This document shows positions 36,237-46,451 of a stretch of DNA of 64,000 nucleotides, in pieces. The first letter of the stretch is position 1, and each line of letters opens with the position of its first letter. The stretch comes from Xanthobacter flavus. GTDB taxonomy: Bacteria; Pseudomonadota; Alphaproteobacteria; Rhizobiales; Xanthobacteraceae. The position numbers and the translations under genes were made by a program. Location: positions 2,997,001-3,061,000 of the forward strand of contig NZ_JAGGML010000001.1 in assembly GCF_017875275.1 (NCBI RefSeq). Direction: 5' to 3'. Below the pieces are notes generated by a model that saw only the letters and a program-made list of their open reading frames with translations, made no database searches and was not told the DNA's origin.

Positions 36237-38221
36237 TCCGCCGGCGCCACGGAATGCCGCTGCTTCTTCGCCGCCGGGCGGGGCGCGCCCACCCTGAGGC
36301 GCCGGTCGGCGAGGGAGAGGCCGCCACCCAGCGCCATCACCAGCGCGCCGAGCCAGATCAGCGTCACGAACGGCTTGAAGGTTGCTCGGACGGAGACGTG
36401 GCCGTCCGGGCTTTCCTCGGCCATGCTCACATAGAGCTGGCTGAAGCCGAAGGTGCGCAGGCCCGCCTCGGTGGTCGCCATCTGCCGCGCGGCGAAGGTG
36501 CGGCGCGAGGCCTCGATATTGCCCTCGGAGACCCCGCCGTCGCGGATGGAGAACACCGCCGTGCGGGCGCGGAAGTTTGGCCCGGTCCGGCTTTCCAGCC
36601 GGTCCAGGGTCAGGGTGCGCGAGCCGATGGTGATGGTATCGCCGAGCTTCACCGCGGCGATCTTCTCAAGGCTCCACGACGTCTCGCAGACGATGCCGAG
36701 CAGGCAGACGCCCACGCCGAAGTGGGCGATGGCCGTGCCATAGGCCGAGCGCGGCACGCCGGCGAGCCGGGCAAGCGCCACCTTCGCCCCCACGCGGCCG
36801 AGGCCGGCGCGCTCGGCGAGGTCGGTCAGGGCGCCCAGCATGATGAAGGCGGCAAGGCCCACCGCCAGCGGCGCCAGCACCGGGCCGCCGGTGGTCGCGG
36901 CCGCCGTCACCACCACCGCGACGATGGCGAGGCCGGCGGCGAGCATCAGCCGCTGCGCGGCGCCGAGGATGTCGCCGCGCTTCCAGGCGAGCAGCGGGCC
37001 GAACGGCATGGCGAAGACGAGGGGCAGCATCAGCCCGCCGAAGACAAGGTTGAAATAGGGTGGGCCGACCGTGATCTTCGCGCCTGTGAAGGCTTCCAGC
37101 GCCAGCGGATAGAGCGTGCCCACCAGCACCGCGGCGGTGGCGGCGGTGAGGAACAGGTTGTTGAACACCAGCGCCCCCTCCCGCGAGATCGGCGCGAACA
37201 GGCCGCCCTGCTTCAGCTCGGAGGCGCGGAAGGCGAACAGCGCCAGCCCTCCGGCGATGAAGAAGGTGAGGATGCCGAGGATGAACACGCCCCGCGCCGG
37301 ATCGGTGGCGAAGGCATGGACCGAGGTCAGCACGCCCGAGCGCACCAGGAAGGTGCCCACCAGCGACAGGGAGAAGGCGAGGATGGCGAGGAGGATGGTC
37401 CACACCTTCAGGGCGTCGCGCTTCTCCATCACCACGGCGGAGTGCAGCAGCGCGGTGGCGGCGAGCCAGGGCATGAGCGAGGCGTTCTCCACCGGGTCCC
37501 AGAACCACCAGCCACCCCAGCCCAGCTCGTAATAGGCCCAGTAGGAGCCCACCGCGATGCCCAGCGTGAGGAACACCCAGGCCGCCAGCGTCCACGGACG
37601 CACCCAGCGCGCCCAGGCGGCGTCGATCCGCCCCTCGATCAGCGCCGCGATGGCGAAGGAGAAGGAGATGGAGAGCCCCACATAGCCGAGGTAGAGCAGG
37701 GGCGGGTGGATGGCGAGGCCGGGATCCTGGAGGATGGGATTGAGGCTGCGCCCTTCCGCAGGGGCCGGCACGATGCGGGCGAACGGGTTGGACGTGAACA
37801 GGATGAAGGAGAGGAAGGCGGCCGCCACCGCCCCCTGCACCGACAGCACCAGCGCCCTGAGCCGGTCCGGCAGGTTCGAGCCGAACACCGCCACCAGCGC
37901 CCCGAAGAGGGCGAGCACGAAGACCCACAGCAGCATGGAGCCTTCGTGGTTCCCCCAGGTGGAGGTCACGCGGTAGACGAGCGGCATCTGGGAGTGGGAG
38001 TTCTCCACCACGTTCACCACCGTGAAGTCGGAGGTGACGTAGAGCTGCACCAAAGCGCCGAAGGCAAAGGCGACGAAGCCGAACACGGCGAGGGTGATCG
38101 GCCCGGCGGAACCCATCAGCACCGCGTCGCGCCGCTCCGCGCCCCAGGCCGGCAGGATCACCTGAGCCAGGGCCAGCGCGAAGGCGAGGGCGAGGGCGTA
38201 TTGTCCGATCTCGGCGATCAT
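36233..38221 (-). CDS. ccmF: Heme lyase subunit CcmF
   Basis: The 662-residue multi-helix membrane protein carries the WWD heme-handling domain ('[20 protein letters not shown]', near 240), and conserved His residues in the flanking periplasmic loops. About 14-15 membrane segments are visible. With CcmH and CcmI it attaches heme to apocytochrome c in the periplasm. It starts 3 bp after ccmE and overlaps ccmH by 4 bp. Length is normal. Confidence 0.96.
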   Translation of the reverse strand: MIAEIGQYALALAFALALAQVILPAWGAERRDAVLMGSAGPITLAVFGFVAFAFGALVQLYVTSDFTVVNVVENSHSQMPLVYRVTSTWGNHEGSMLLWVFVLALFGALVAVFGSNLPDRLRALVLSVQGAVAAAFLSFILFTSNPFARIVPAPAEGRSLNPILQDPGLAIHPPLLYLGYVGLSISFSFAIAALIEGRIDAAWARWVRPWTLAAWVFLTLGIAVGSYWAYYELGWGGWWFWDPVENASLMPWLAATALLHSAVVMEKRDALKVWTILLAILAFSLSLVGTFLVRSGVLTSVHAFATDPARGVFILGILTFFIAGGLALFAFRASELKQGGLFAPISREGALVFNNLFLTAATAAVLVGTLYPLALEAFTGAKITVGPPYFNLVFGGLMLPLVFAMPFGPLLAWKRGDILGAAQRLMLAAGLAIVAVVVTAAATTGGPVLAPLAVGLAAFIMLGALTDLAERAGLGRVGAKVALARLAGVPRSAYGTAIAHFGVGVCLLGIVCETSWSLEKIAAVKLGDTITIGSRTLTLDRLESRTGPNFRARTAVFSIRDGGVSEGNIEASRRTFAARQMATTEAGLRTFGFSQLYVSMAEESPDGHVSVRATFKPFVTLIWLGALVMALGGGLSLADRRLRVGAPRPAAKKQRHSVAPAE

Positions 38222-38224
38222 GCC

Positions 38225-38704
38225 TCAGCTCCCCGGCTGGCGGGTTGAGGGCGAGGCGGCGCCGGGCGCGGGCGCGCCGTCCTTCCAGTGGCCCTGCTGC
38301 TTGAGGGCGTCGGCGACCTCGCGGGGCATGTATTTTTCGTCGTGCTTGGCGAGCACGCTGTCGGCCTTGAACGCGCCGTCCGGCTGGAGCGCGCCTTCGG
38401 CCACCACGCCCTGACCCTCGCGGAACAGGTCCGGCAGGATGCCCTGGTAGGCCACCTTCACCGTGGCATTGCCGTCGGTAATGGAGAAGGTGGTGAGCGT
38501 GCCGGCCTTGACGACGCTGCCGGTCTCCACCAGCCCGCCGAGCCGCAGGCGCGCGCCCGGCGTCACCTGCTTCTGTGCCACTTCGGTGGGCGTGCGGAAG
38601 AAAACGATGGTGTCGTTGAGCGCCGAGAGGATGAGGCCGGCGGCGAGCGCGAGCACGCCGAGCCCGGCGCCGATGAGGACCAGCCTGCGCTGCTTCCGCG
38701 TCAT
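38225..38704 (-). CDS. ccmE: Heme chaperone CcmE
   Basis: The 159-residue protein has an N-terminal membrane anchor ('[19 protein letters not shown]') and an OB-fold with the heme-binding '[10 protein letters not shown]' (H121 bound covalently to heme; Y125). It carries heme from CcmC/D to CcmF. The C-terminal tail is short and Pro/Ala-rich. The start overlaps ccmI by 4 bp. Confidence 0.96.
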   Translation of the reverse strand: MTRKQRRLVLIGAGLGVLALAAGLILSALNDTIVFFRTPTEVAQKQVTPGARLRLGGLVETGSVVKAGTLTTFSITDGNATVKVAYQGILPDLFREGQGVVAEGALQPDGAFKADSVLAKHDEKYMPREVADALKQQGHWKDGAPAPGAASPSTRQPGS

Positions 38705-39852
38705 CCTTTTCCTCCTGTCGGCAGGGCCTTCTCCGCCGCGTCGAGACGGGCGAGGGCCGCCGGATCGTCCTTGAAGGCGGCGCGCGCGGTCTTGAGCGCG
38801 GCATCCGCCTTGTCCTTGTCGCCGAGCACGCCATAGGCGCGGATCAGCCGTTCCCAGCCGTCGATGTCGTTCGGCTCCTGGTCGAGCCGGGCGGCGAGGC
38901 GCTCCACCATGCCGCGCACCATGGCGTTCCGGTCCTGCGGCGACATTTGGGCGGCCGCATTGACATCGGCGGCATTGGGACCGGGTGTCGCAGGGGAAGG
39001 AGCCGCGGGCGGCACCGTGCCGCCGACGCGGGCGAGCGCCTCCGCCACCATGGGACGATAAAGGGCAGAGGCCGGCGTCCTGGCGAGGAGATCGCCCCAG
39101 ATCCGCGCGGCATCCTGCGCGCGGCCATCCTGCTCGGCGGCGAGGCCGAGGAAATAGGCGGCGCGCGGCTCGTTCGGGTTCAGCGCGAGGGCGGCGGCGA
39201 AGGCCTTGGCGGCATCGGCGGTGACGAGGCCGTCCGCCGCCACCACCAGCGCGTCGCCCCTTGCGGACAGGCGCTCGGCGCTGGGGCCCAGGATGCGGAT
39301 GGCTTCGCCATAGGCGCGGGCGGAATCCTCCGGCCGCCCGAGGCGCAGATAGATGGGGGCGAGGATCTCGTAGCCCTGCCCGTCATTGGGATTTTTCTGG
39401 AGGTGTTCCTCCACGCGCCGGACGAGGATCGCCACGTCGCTGCGATCGGGCGCCGCGGCCATCCGCTCGGCCAGCGGCGCGCCGGGAAGGCTTGGCGAGC
39501 CCATCACGGCATAGAGCGCCGCCGCGCAGACCGGCACGAAGAGGAGCGCGAAAATGGCCGCCGCGCGCCGGCGCCGGCCGGCCACGGCGGGATCGGCGGA
39601 CGCAGCGTCGGCCGCCGCATCGGCGGCGAGCATGCGGCGGGCCACCTCGATGCGCGCGGCTTCCGCCTCGGCGGCGGGCAGGCGGCCGGATTTCGCGTCG
39701 CGGGCGATCTCGGCCAGCTGGTCGCGATAGACCGCAAGGTCCGCTTCCCGCGTCGCCTTCAAGGTGCGGGCGCGCGACAGCGGCCACAGCACGGCGAGGG
39801 CCGCGACGGCGGTCATGAGGGCGAGGGCCGTGAACAGAGGGAGTGAAATCAT
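38701..39852 (-). CDS. ccmI: Cytochrome c maturation protein CcmI
   Basis: The 383-residue protein has an N-terminal membrane helix, a leucine/Arg-rich cytoplasmic loop ('[19 protein letters not shown]'), a second helix ('[20 protein letters not shown]'), then a periplasmic TPR domain (from about 150: '[20 protein letters not shown]'). It presents the apocytochrome C-terminus to CcmF/CcmH. The ATG at 39852 is chosen because it begins the first helix; the ribosome site CAGGTG is modest. First gene of the operon. Confidence 0.93.
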   Translation of the reverse strand: MISLPLFTALALMTAVAALAVLWPLSRARTLKATREADLAVYRDQLAEIARDAKSGRLPAAEAEAARIEVARRMLAADAAADAASADPAVAGRRRRAAAIFALLFVPVCAAALYAVMGSPSLPGAPLAERMAAAPDRSDVAILVRRVEEHLQKNPNDGQGYEILAPIYLRLGRPEDSARAYGEAIRILGPSAERLSARGDALVVAADGLVTADAAKAFAAALALNPNEPRAAYFLGLAAEQDGRAQDAARIWGDLLARTPASALYRPMVAEALARVGGTVPPAAPSPATPGPNAADVNAAAQMSPQDRNAMVRGMVERLAARLDQEPNDIDGWERLIRAYGVLGDKDKADAALKTARAAFKDDPAALARLDAAEKALPTGGKG

Positions 39853-40036
39853 CACCTGCGAGCCGTTAGCGGCTGACGATCCTCGTGCATAGGCCACACG
39901 CCGTCCCAGCGGCGCGGAGCCGCAGGCGATCAGGCGTTCGTGACCGATCCACGCCAGATCGACACCGCGAGGGTGATCCGGTACACCAACCCACGGCGCG
40001 CCGCATCGTGCAGCGCAGCAGCGGGAGGAGACGGGG

Positions 40037-40453
40037 ATGGGCCTGTTCGACCAGATGGCGGGCAGCATGCTCTCCAACATGCTCGGCCGTGCCGGCCCCG
40101 AGGGCGCCGGCGCCCTCATCGACACGCTGCTCAGCGGCCCCATGGCCTCGGCCCTGCCCGGCATCCTCGATGGCGCGCTGGCGAAGACGCCCTATGGCAG
40201 CATCGAGGGCGTGCTGGCGCAATTGCAGGAGGCTGGCCTCGCCCATGAGGTGGACAGCTGGCTTTCCAGCGGCCCCAACGTGCCGGTGAGCGCGGACGAG
40301 ATCGTCAACGCGCTCGGCGCCGAGCCCCTCACCGCCATCGCCAACGGGCTCGGCCTCCAGCCGGAGATGCTGCCCGAGCTTCTCGCCAAGCATCTGCCGG
40401 CCATCATTGATCGATTCAGCCCCAACGGCGTGCTGGATCTGCCCGGGCGGTGA
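40037..40453 (+). CDS. YidB-family DUF937 protein
   Basis: The 138-residue protein matches the YidB/DUF937 type: Gly/Leu-rich amphipathic helices with 'YGSIEGVLAQLQEAGLAHEVDSWLSSGPN' (two parts) and 'ALGAEPLTAIANGLGL'. No signal or membrane helix is present. The role is unknown. GGGAGGAGACGGGG gives a good ribosome site. It is divergent from ccmI and followed by a small hairpin. Confidence 0.88.
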   Translation: MGLFDQMAGSMLSNMLGRAGPEGAGALIDTLLSGPMASALPGILDGALAKTPYGSIEGVLAQLQEAGLAHEVDSWLSSGPNVPVSADEIVNALGAEPLTAIANGLGLQPEMLPELLAKHLPAIIDRFSPNGVLDLPGR

Positions 40454-40458
40454 TTGCC

Positions 40459-40479
40459 GGGACGGGCCGGGCCCGTCCC
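40459..40479 (+). terminator. Possible terminator hairpin after DUF937 gene
   Basis: GGGACGGG (40459-40466) pairs with CCCGTCCC (40472-40479) around a 5-base loop, 6 bp after the stop. Only TT follows, so termination is uncertain. Confidence 0.45.
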
Positions 40480-40504
40480 TTCAGCACCTTCAAAGCACGA
40501 CTTC

Positions 40505-40532
40505 GATCGCGCTCACTTGATCGCGCTCACTT
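40505..40532. repeat. Tandem 14-bp duplication at the ialB stop
   Basis: GATCGCGCTCACTT occurs twice head to tail, spanning the end of ialB. Because it contains TCA (the reverse of TGA), each copy carries a stop in the ialB frame. It looks like a recent slippage event with no effect on the protein. Confidence 0.85.
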
Positions 40533-41048
40533 GCATTCCTGCGCCACCCGGTCGAGCGCCTGCGCCAGGCCGACCAGCGAGTATTTGTCGGTGGTCACGT
40601 TGCCGCGCAGCGAGGTCGAGGCGACGGTGAGGTCCTTGCCGCGCTTCATGGCGTCCACCAGCTTGGACTCGTCGGCCACGTTGCGCACCCAGGCGCCCTG
40701 ATCCTTCGTGTAGAGCTGGAGCGTCGCGTTGCCGACCGTGAGGGTCGCATCCGAACCCTCCTTCAGCGGGAAGCCGACGGTGACGGTCACCTCGTTCTTC
40801 ACGTTCTCGCCGGGGCGCGTGGAGATGAAGAAATAGGCCGGATCGCGCTTCAGCCCTTCGGGCGCGCGAGTCTTCGGCTGGGAGATGGCGTAGCAGACCT
40901 TGGGACTGGAGGTGGAGACGTAGACGCTCCAGTCGCCGAACTGCGCCACCGCCTTCGACTGAGGCTGGCCCTGCGCGGCGGCCGGGGCGGCTGCGGCACA
41001 GGCGAGGAACATGCCCAGGAGAGCAGGATGGACACGAGGAAGCGTCAT
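40527..41048 (-). CDS. Invasion-associated locus B (IalB) family protein
   Basis: The 173-residue protein has a signal peptide ('LLGMFLACAAAAPAAA') and the IalB core 'FGDWSVYVSTSSPKVCYAISQP' (in two parts) with a Cys that may pair with the C-terminal 'ECK'. IalB proteins are periplasmic, widespread in Rhizobiales, and in Bartonella are tied to red-cell entry; here the role is unknown. The stop lies in a 14-bp duplicated segment. The gene is monocistronic. Confidence 0.92.
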   Translation of the reverse strand: MTLPRVHPALLGMFLACAAAAPAAAQGQPQSKAVAQFGDWSVYVSTSSPKVCYAISQPKTRAPEGLKRDPAYFFISTRPGENVKNEVTVTVGFPLKEGSDATLTVGNATLQLYTKDQGAWVRNVADESKLVDAMKRGKDLTVASTSLRGNVTTDKYSLVGLAQALDRVAQECK

Positions 41049-41388
41049 GGCTTCTCCTAAATCGCTGGGGCCCCGTAAGGCAATCGGACATCGTGCTTGG
41101 CCGCCGGCTGTCGGGTAGCGACGCAGGCGGTCAAAAAAATGGCGGGGTCGTCTTGCGTTTTCCTAAACCAAAGGCTCGGCTCCGCTCAATGCGCAGGATG
41201 GGTGAAATCGCCCGATTCGTTGCGCCGTGGGACTTCGCGAGACTGTCCGGCCGCCGTGCGTGGCGCAAGGCGTGGGTTCTTGATGGCGCCGGTGCCGTCG
41301 CGGAAGGGCGTGTTTACCCCGTGCTTCCGCCCTGTTGGGTTAATTTTTGGTAATCCGTTCCTGTCGTTCCAGTGAAGAAGGAGACCTC
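41049..41388. other. Non-coding region, mostly featureless
   Basis: The 340-bp gap between divergent ialB and the quinone oxidoreductase gene contains a run of seven A's (near 41132) and AT-rich 'TTAATTTTTGGTAAT' just before the latter. Short open frames here have no family features. It should hold both promoters; no clear pair of boxes was found. Confidence 0.5.
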
Positions 41389-42369
41389 ATGAAAGCGGTG
41401 GTGTGCGCGCGCCATGGCGCCCCCGAGACCCTTGAGATCCGCGATCTGCCCGTGCCTTCGCCCGGTCCCGGCGAGGTGCTGGTGAAGGTCGCGGCCATCG
41501 GCCTCAATTTCTTCGACACGCTCATCATCCGCGATCTCTACCAGGTGAAGCCCGAGCTGCCCTTCTCCCCCGGCGCCGAATATGCTGGCCATGTCGCCGC
41601 GCTGGGCGAGGGCGTCACCGGCTTTGCGGTCGGCGAGCGCGTGTGCGGCTACCAGACCCACGGCGCGGCGCGCGGGTATGTCGCGGCTCCGGCCCAGTTC
41701 CTGGCCAAGGTTCCGGACGACCTCGACCTCGTGAAGGCGGCCGGCCTCATCGTCACCTACGGCACGGCGCTCTATGCGCTGCGCGACCGCGGCGAGCTGA
41801 AGGCGGGCGAGCGGCTCGCCGTGCTCGGTGCCTCGGGCGGGGTGGGGCTCGCGGCGGTGGAGCTGGGCCGGGTGCTCGGCGCGCGGATCATCGCCTGCGC
41901 CTCCTCGCCGGAGAAGGTGCGCTTCGCGCTGGATCACGGAGCGGACGAAGGTTTCGACTATGCCTCCGGTGACCTCAAGGCCGCGCTGAAGGCGTTCGGT
42001 GGCGGGACGGGTCTTGATCTGGTCTACGATCCGGTGGGCGGCGACATGGCGGAGCAGGCACTGCGGGCGCTCGGCCCGCTCGGCCGCTTCCTGGTGGTGG
42101 GCTTCGCCGCCGGCGAGATCCCGAAGATCCCGCTCAACCTGCTGCTGGTGAAGAATTGCGATGCGCGCGGCGTCGCCTTCGGCTCCCATGCCCGGGCCAA
42201 TCCCGGCTGGCTGCGCGACGCGGTGGCAGAGCTGATGGGCTACGCGCGGGACGGCCGCATCTCGGCCCACGTGGACAAGACCTTCCCGCTGGAACACTGC
42301 GCCGAGGCCCTCGGCGAGATTTCCGGGCGTCGGGTGAAGGGCAAGGTGGTGCTCACCGTCGCCGACTGA
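41389..42369 (+). CDS. NADPH:quinone oxidoreductase (zinc-independent MDR family)
   Basis: The 326-residue medium-chain dehydrogenase has 'AIGLNFFDTLIIRDLYQ' near 40, 'SPGAEYAGHVAALGEGVTGF', and the NADP-binding 'VLGASGGVGLAAVELGRVLGA' near 148. The residues that bind catalytic zinc in alcohol dehydrogenases are missing, as in QOR-type enzymes. It would pass electrons from NADPH to quinones or reduce enoyl/carbonyl substrates. The ATG at 41389 has GAAGGAGA upstream. It converges on the DUF1232 gene (3 bp). Confidence 0.9.
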   Translation: MKAVVCARHGAPETLEIRDLPVPSPGPGEVLVKVAAIGLNFFDTLIIRDLYQVKPELPFSPGAEYAGHVAALGEGVTGFAVGERVCGYQTHGAARGYVAAPAQFLAKVPDDLDLVKAAGLIVTYGTALYALRDRGELKAGERLAVLGASGGVGLAAVELGRVLGARIIACASSPEKVRFALDHGADEGFDYASGDLKAALKAFGGGTGLDLVYDPVGGDMAEQALRALGPLGRFLVVGFAAGEIPKIPLNLLLVKNCDARGVAFGSHARANPGWLRDAVAELMGYARDGRISAHVDKTFPLEHCAEALGEISGRRVKGKVVLTVAD

Positions 42370-42372
42370 ACC

Positions 42373-42786
42373 TCAGGCCGGGCGGCCGTCCTCCCCGGTC
42401 GCCTGATGGTCGGGGTCGAAGGCGGCCTTGGCCGCTTCATAATGCTCGGGCTTCACATGGCCCGACAGCAGCTTGAGCGCGCCCATGAGCACCGCCGCAT
42501 CGTCTCCGAACCCGATCAGCGGCAGGAGGTCCGGCGTCAGGTCGAAGGGCAGGACGAAATAGGCGAGGGCACCGAGCAGGGTCGCGCGCACCCGCAGCGG
42601 CGTCTGGCGGTCGAACGCAGCATAATAGCTCGCCACCGCGTCTTCGGCGAAGGGGACGTGGCGGGCGGCGCCGCGCAACTTCCGCCAGAAGCCCTTGCGC
42701 ACGCTGGCCTCATCTTGCGCGGCCTTGTCGCGCTCGGCGCCGGAGAGGCGGTCGAATTCGTCGGGGTTCAGCGTGTGCGTAGTCAT
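42373..42786 (-). CDS. YkvA-type DUF1232 membrane protein
   Basis: The 137-residue protein has the DUF1232 core 'LLGALAYFVLPFDLTPDLLPLIGFGDDAAVL' (in two parts), a short hydrophobic hairpin with the family's 'P.DL.PD..P..G..DD' pattern, and a charged N-terminus. Members are small membrane-associated proteins of unknown role. It is convergent with the oxidoreductase gene and 48 bp upstream in direction from thpR. Confidence 0.9.
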   Translation of the reverse strand: MTTHTLNPDEFDRLSGAERDKAAQDEASVRKGFWRKLRGAARHVPFAEDAVASYYAAFDRQTPLRVRATLLGALAYFVLPFDLTPDLLPLIGFGDDAAVLMGALKLLSGHVKPEHYEAAKAAFDPDHQATGEDGRPA

Positions 42787-42834
42787 GCACCATGAGATGG
42801 GGACCCCGCTGAGCGCCGCAAGAGGCCGGGCGCC

Positions 42835-43365
42835 CTACAGGAGCGGGTAGGCCGCTTCCACGAGATAGGGTCCGCCGCCCACCGAATCCCGCGAGGAGAA
42901 CAGCACGAAGCGCGGCACGCGGAACGCCGGGGTGCGGAAGGAGCCGCGCGCAGCCAGATAGTCCGCCACCTGCCGCGAGGATGCGTCGCGCAGCCGGGCG
43001 AGGGTGACGTGGGGCTTGTAGTTGCGCTCCGCGCCGAGGCCGAGCCGCTGCATGATGCGCTCCTGCTCGGCCTGCAGCTCCATCAGCGCCGCATTGGCCT
43101 TCACCGCCGCGAACACCGCGCGCGGCTTGTGACCGCCGAACTGGTCCAGCCCGTCCAGCGCGATGTCGAAGGCGGGTCGTCGCACCTGCCCCAGCATCAG
43201 CATGATGTCGCGGCCAGTGGCGTCGTCCACGTCGCCGATGAAGCGCAGGGTGACGTGATAGTTCTCGGAATCGATCCAGCGGGCGCCGGACAGACCGCCC
43301 CGCAGCATGGACAGGTCGAGCCCGACCTCCGGGGGGATCTCGATGGCGGTGAACAGTCGCGGCAT
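42835..43365 (-). CDS. thpR: RNA 2',3'-cyclic phosphodiesterase ThpR
   Basis: The 176-residue 2H phosphoesterase has two His-x-Thr motifs: H37-V-T39 in 'ENYHVTLRFIG' and H119-V-T121 in 'YKPHVTLARL'. Their spacing fits the LigT/ThpR fold. It opens 2',3'-cyclic phosphates on RNA and can join 2'-5' ends in vitro. GGAGGG precedes the ATG at 43365. The frame stays open far upstream through the collagen-like gene on the same strand, but that extension is a shadow. Confidence 0.93.
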   Translation of the reverse strand: MPRLFTAIEIPPEVGLDLSMLRGGLSGARWIDSENYHVTLRFIGDVDDATGRDIMLMLGQVRRPAFDIALDGLDQFGGHKPRAVFAAVKANAALMELQAEQERIMQRLGLGAERNYKPHVTLARLRDASSRQVADYLAARGSFRTPAFRVPRFVLFSSRDSVGGGPYLVEAAYPLL

Positions 43366-43506
43366 TGAACCCTCCGCGATGGCCGGCGGGATAGTGCCGG
43401 TCTCACGAGCGACCGCGGCGCTACCGCAGGCCCAGCCCGTGCAGTGAAGGAGATTCGCGCCCCGAAGGAAAGGGCTCTGCAGGGCCTTCGGCGGTTCGGA
43501 AACAAA

Positions 43507-43528
43507 CCGCCCGGCCGAAGCCGGGCGG
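43507..43528 (-). terminator. Rho-independent terminator of DUF3300 gene
   Basis: CCGCCCGGC (43507-43515) and GCCGGGCGG (43520-43528) form a 9-bp stem with a 4-base loop. On the minus strand it is followed by TTTGTTT, 16 bp past the gene's stop. Confidence 0.88.
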
Positions 43529-43544
43529 ATGGGTCTGTCGGGCC

Positions 43545-45557
43545 TCAGCGCTGGCCGGGCCGAGGCCGGTTCTGCGGCGCCGCCCGTTGCTGCGGCATGG
43601 CCCTCGGCTGCTGTCGCATCTGCTGCGGCCGCATCTGCTGGGGGCGTTGCTGCGGCCTCATCTGCTGCGGGCGCTGCTGCTGCGGACGCATCTGTTGCGG
43701 CCGCTGCTGGGGCCTTTGCTGCGGTCGCACCTGCTGCGGCCGGTTCTGCGGCCGCACGTTGGCGGGCCGATTGGCCGGCCGGTTCGGCTGGACCGCGGGC
43801 CGGTTGGGCCGGTTGGGACCCGCGTTCGGATAACCGGGCCGGTTGGGACCGGCATTCGGATATCCGGGCCGGCCAGGTCCGCCGGGCCGGCCGGGGCCGG
43901 CGCCGGGATAACCGGGACGGTTCGGACCTGCCCCCGGAACACCGGGCTGGCCGGGCCGGCCGGGGCGACCGGGGCCGACGCCGGGGGTGCCGGGATATCC
44001 GGGACGGCCGGGACCCGCGCCGGGCTGGCCGGGGACGTTGCCGGGCACGCCGGGGCGACCGGGCCGGCCGGGGCCGACGCCGGGCGTGCCGGGATAGCCG
44101 GGGCGACCCGGTCCCATGCCCGGACCACCGGGATATCCGGGCCGGCCGGGCGCACCGGGAACAACGGGCATTCCGGGACGACCGGGACCGACGCCGGGTC
44201 CACCGGGATAGCCGGGCGTGCCGGGACGACCCGGACCACCGGGATAACCCGGACGGCCGGGGGCACCGGGAACGAGAGGCATTCCGGGACGGCCGGGACC
44301 GACGGCCGGTCCCCCCGGATATCCGGGCATTCCGGGACGGCCGGGTCCACCGGGTCCACCGGGTCCACCCGGTCCACCGGGCCAGCCGGGACGGCCGGGC
44401 CCTCCAGGACCTCCAGGACCACCGGGACCACCGGGACCACCGGGACCACCGGGACCACCGGGGTAGCCGGGGCCGCCCGGCCAGCCGGGACGTCCCGGAC
44501 CGCCAGGTCCACCCGGTCCACCCGGCCACCCGGGACCGCCGGGCCAACCCGGACGACCGGGACCACCCGGCCAGCCGGGACGCGGCGGGGGCCGAACGCC
44601 GGGACGGCCGGGCACCCACGGTCCCGGTCCCCAGACGGGCGGGCGGCCACCCCAGCCGGGACCCCAATAGGGCGGGCGCACCCAGCGCGGCGGCACCACC
44701 CACACAGAGTTCCACGGCCGGTTGTTCCAGCCCCAGTTGTTGTTCCAGTAGGAGCCGACGAGCACGCCGGCGCCGAACGCCAGGGCGCCGGTGGCGAAGG
44801 TGGTGAAGACCTCCGAGCTGTCATAGGCCGGCACATAGATGCGCTCGGGATCGGCCGGCTGGATATAGATGGTGCGCGCGGGGCCGCCGCTGCCGCTGCT
44901 CGCGGGCGCGTCCTGCGTCGTCACCACCTGCTGCGGCGTGGACTGCAGATTGCCGACCGCCTGCGCCTTGGCACGCAGTAACTGGATGGTGTTGGACACA
45001 TCCTGCGGCTGGGTCGAGAAGGCGAGGCCGAGGGATTCCGACCACTCCATGTGCTCATGGAGCAGGGTGATCACCTCCGGAAAGCGCACCAGCGCCTTCA
45101 CCGAGGAATCCCAGTTGAAGGCATCCACCGCGGTGAAGTTGCGTTCCTGCACCGGATTGGGATTGGCGACGATCCAGTTGTAGGCCTCCACCAGCTGTTC
45201 CGGGAACAGCGTCGCCGGGAACAGGATGGCGAGCAGCGGGTCCGGATAGAGCGCCACCGGCCCGAGCAGGTATTCGAGCTCAGACAGGGAATAGGCGGGC
45301 TGGACCCGATCGCCCGGCTGGGGCGGCGGCAGGGATTGCCCCTGCGGGCCTTGCTGCCCCTGAGGCGCCTGCGGCAGCGGCTGGCCCTGAGGATAGCCTT
45401 GGTCGCCCTGCGGCGCGGGTTGGCCCTGCGGCGCAGGCGGCGGGGTCTGGGCGAGAGCCGGGTAGATGGTGGACCAGCCGAACACCGCCGCGACGGCGAT
45501 GCGCGACAGGTTTCCCGTCCTCCCCTTGACGCAGTTTCTTATGGATATGCCACCCAT
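43545..45557 (-). CDS. Secreted DUF3300 protein with collagen-like tail
   Basis: The 670-residue protein has four parts. (1) A signal peptide ('[17 protein letters not shown]'). (2) A Q/P-rich stretch (38-85), then a DUF3300 domain (about 90-245: '[19 protein letters not shown]', '[18 protein letters not shown]', '[16 protein letters not shown]') and a Trp-rich membrane-like segment. (3) From about 310 to 575, a nearly continuous Gly-x-y collagen-like array dominated by 'GPGRPGYPG' and '[10 protein letters not shown]'. (4) A Gln/Arg/Pro tail of about 90 residues ('RPQQ' repeats, net positive). It may form a triple-helical surface filament; function is unknown. Confidence 0.88.
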   Translation of the reverse strand: MGGISIRNCVKGRTGNLSRIAVAAVFGWSTIYPALAQTPPPAPQGQPAPQGDQGYPQGQPLPQAPQGQQGPQGQSLPPPQPGDRVQPAYSLSELEYLLGPVALYPDPLLAILFPATLFPEQLVEAYNWIVANPNPVQERNFTAVDAFNWDSSVKALVRFPEVITLLHEHMEWSESLGLAFSTQPQDVSNTIQLLRAKAQAVGNLQSTPQQVVTTQDAPASSGSGGPARTIYIQPADPERIYVPAYDSSEVFTTFATGALAFGAGVLVGSYWNNNWGWNNRPWNSVWVVPPRWVRPPYWGPGWGGRPPVWGPGPWVPGRPGVRPPPRPGWPGGPGRPGWPGGPGWPGGPGGPGGPGRPGWPGGPGYPGGPGGPGGPGGPGGPGGPGGPGRPGWPGGPGGPGGPGGPGRPGMPGYPGGPAVGPGRPGMPLVPGAPGRPGYPGGPGRPGTPGYPGGPGVGPGRPGMPVVPGAPGRPGYPGGPGMGPGRPGYPGTPGVGPGRPGRPGVPGNVPGQPGAGPGRPGYPGTPGVGPGRPGRPGQPGVPGAGPNRPGYPGAGPGRPGGPGRPGYPNAGPNRPGYPNAGPNRPNRPAVQPNRPANRPANVRPQNRPQQVRPQQRPQQRPQQMRPQQQRPQQMRPQQRPQQMRPQQMRQQPRAMPQQRAAPQNRPRPGQR
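43835..44630 (-). repeat. DNA encoding the collagen-like Gly-x-y array
   Basis: About 800 bp of GC-rich repeats encode triplets such as GPG, GRP and GYP. Head-to-tail 'GGACCACCG' units at about 44410-44470 are identical, while outer units differ at many silent sites. Period-9 and longer 27-36-bp units are visible. Such arrays change length readily by slippage or recombination. Confidence 0.85.
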
Positions 45558-45647
45558 GCGGCCCTCCTTATGGCGGCGTTCTGACCTCAGGCTAGACTGG
45601 TCGACGCCGCCGTGTCCTTGATGTTTCTCTATTTTTTCAGGGCCTGC

Positions 45648-46286
45648 TCAGGGCAGGGGGACGAGGATCTCGATCTCCAGCGCCTCGGGCGAGGCGGTCA
45701 GAAGGTCTGTCCGATAGCGCTCGATGTAGAGGTCGTTCTGCTCGACGTTCTTCTCGTCGAGATAATTGGCGATCTGCTCGTAGGTATTGTCCATGTCGCC
45801 GAAAGAGCCGGTATGCACGAACCGCAAGACCTTGCCGGCGAAGGAGCCGCCGAGCTTCATCGGCTCGGCCGGCTTCTGGGTGGTGGTGCCGGAGAACGGC
45901 ATCTGCACCTCATAGTCGAAGCCGCGGTCGTCGCTGGTATTGTACATGACGAACACGTCGCCGGCCCGCACTAGGCCCAGCCGCTTCACCTCGCCATCCG
46001 CCTTGCGGACGGCCTCCACCAATTTGTCATAGGCGTCTTCCCAGGACGACGAGCCGGAAATCGTGAGCACCGGCACGGGCGTCAGCGTCACCTCGTCCGC
46101 CGAGAAGGTGGCGGGAGCGGGCGTGACGGGGGTCGTCTCCACCGTCTTCGGGTCCACCACCGGCGGAGGCGTCAGCGAGTCCTGTGACTTTTGCGGCGCC
46201 TGCGCGGCCGCGGGCGCCACCAGCGCCATCATCAGCCCGAAAACCGCCGCCGCCCGCCCGAGCCTCGTCCCCCAAACGCCCGTCAT
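45648..46286 (-). CDS. Secreted GyrI-like (effector-binding domain) protein
   Basis: The 212-residue protein has a signal peptide ('AAVFGLMMALVAPAAAQA'), a Pro/Thr-rich spacer, and from about 75 a GyrI-like/SOUL-type domain ('YDKLVEAVRKADGEVKRLGLVRAGDVFVMYN', read in parts, then 'LYIERYRTDLL'). Such domains bind small hydrophobic molecules; export to the periplasm is uncommon but known. It lies 90 bp upstream, in direction, of the DUF3300 gene. The last residues, 'EALEIEILVPL', are the standard domain end. Confidence 0.83.
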   Translation of the reverse strand: MTGVWGTRLGRAAAVFGLMMALVAPAAAQAPQKSQDSLTPPPVVDPKTVETTPVTPAPATFSADEVTLTPVPVLTISGSSSWEDAYDKLVEAVRKADGEVKRLGLVRAGDVFVMYNTSDDRGFDYEVQMPFSGTTTQKPAEPMKLGGSFAGKVLRFVHTGSFGDMDNTYEQIANYLDEKNVEQNDLYIERYRTDLLTASPEALEIEILVPLP

Positions 46287-46451
46287 CGTCCATCCTCCCG
46301 CGGGCCGAAGGGCCGCGACGCACTCTGTCTAGCATGTTCTCCTGCCGCAGTTCGGCGCGATTGCGGCGCCTTGCGGGCGGCGCGGGGGTGGTGTGATGGA
46401 CGGAACGACGCCATATAAGGCAAAGATCCTTCAGGACCAGCCCGGACGCCC

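Noticed and set aside
41093-41375. Two short frames between ialB and the quinone oxidoreductase gene
   Set aside because: They overlap in different frames, have no domain features and cover the probable promoters.
43835-44630. Short regular repeats that resemble a CRISPR array
   Set aside because: The period is 9 bp and multiples, there are no unique spacers, and the units encode Gly-x-y triplets in frame; no cas gene is nearby.
43529-44981. Long open frames on the plus strand through the collagen-like gene
   Set aside because: They are shadows of a GC-rich repeat read in reverse; they lack starts with ribosome sites and have no family features. The minus-strand frame carries a signal peptide and a known domain.
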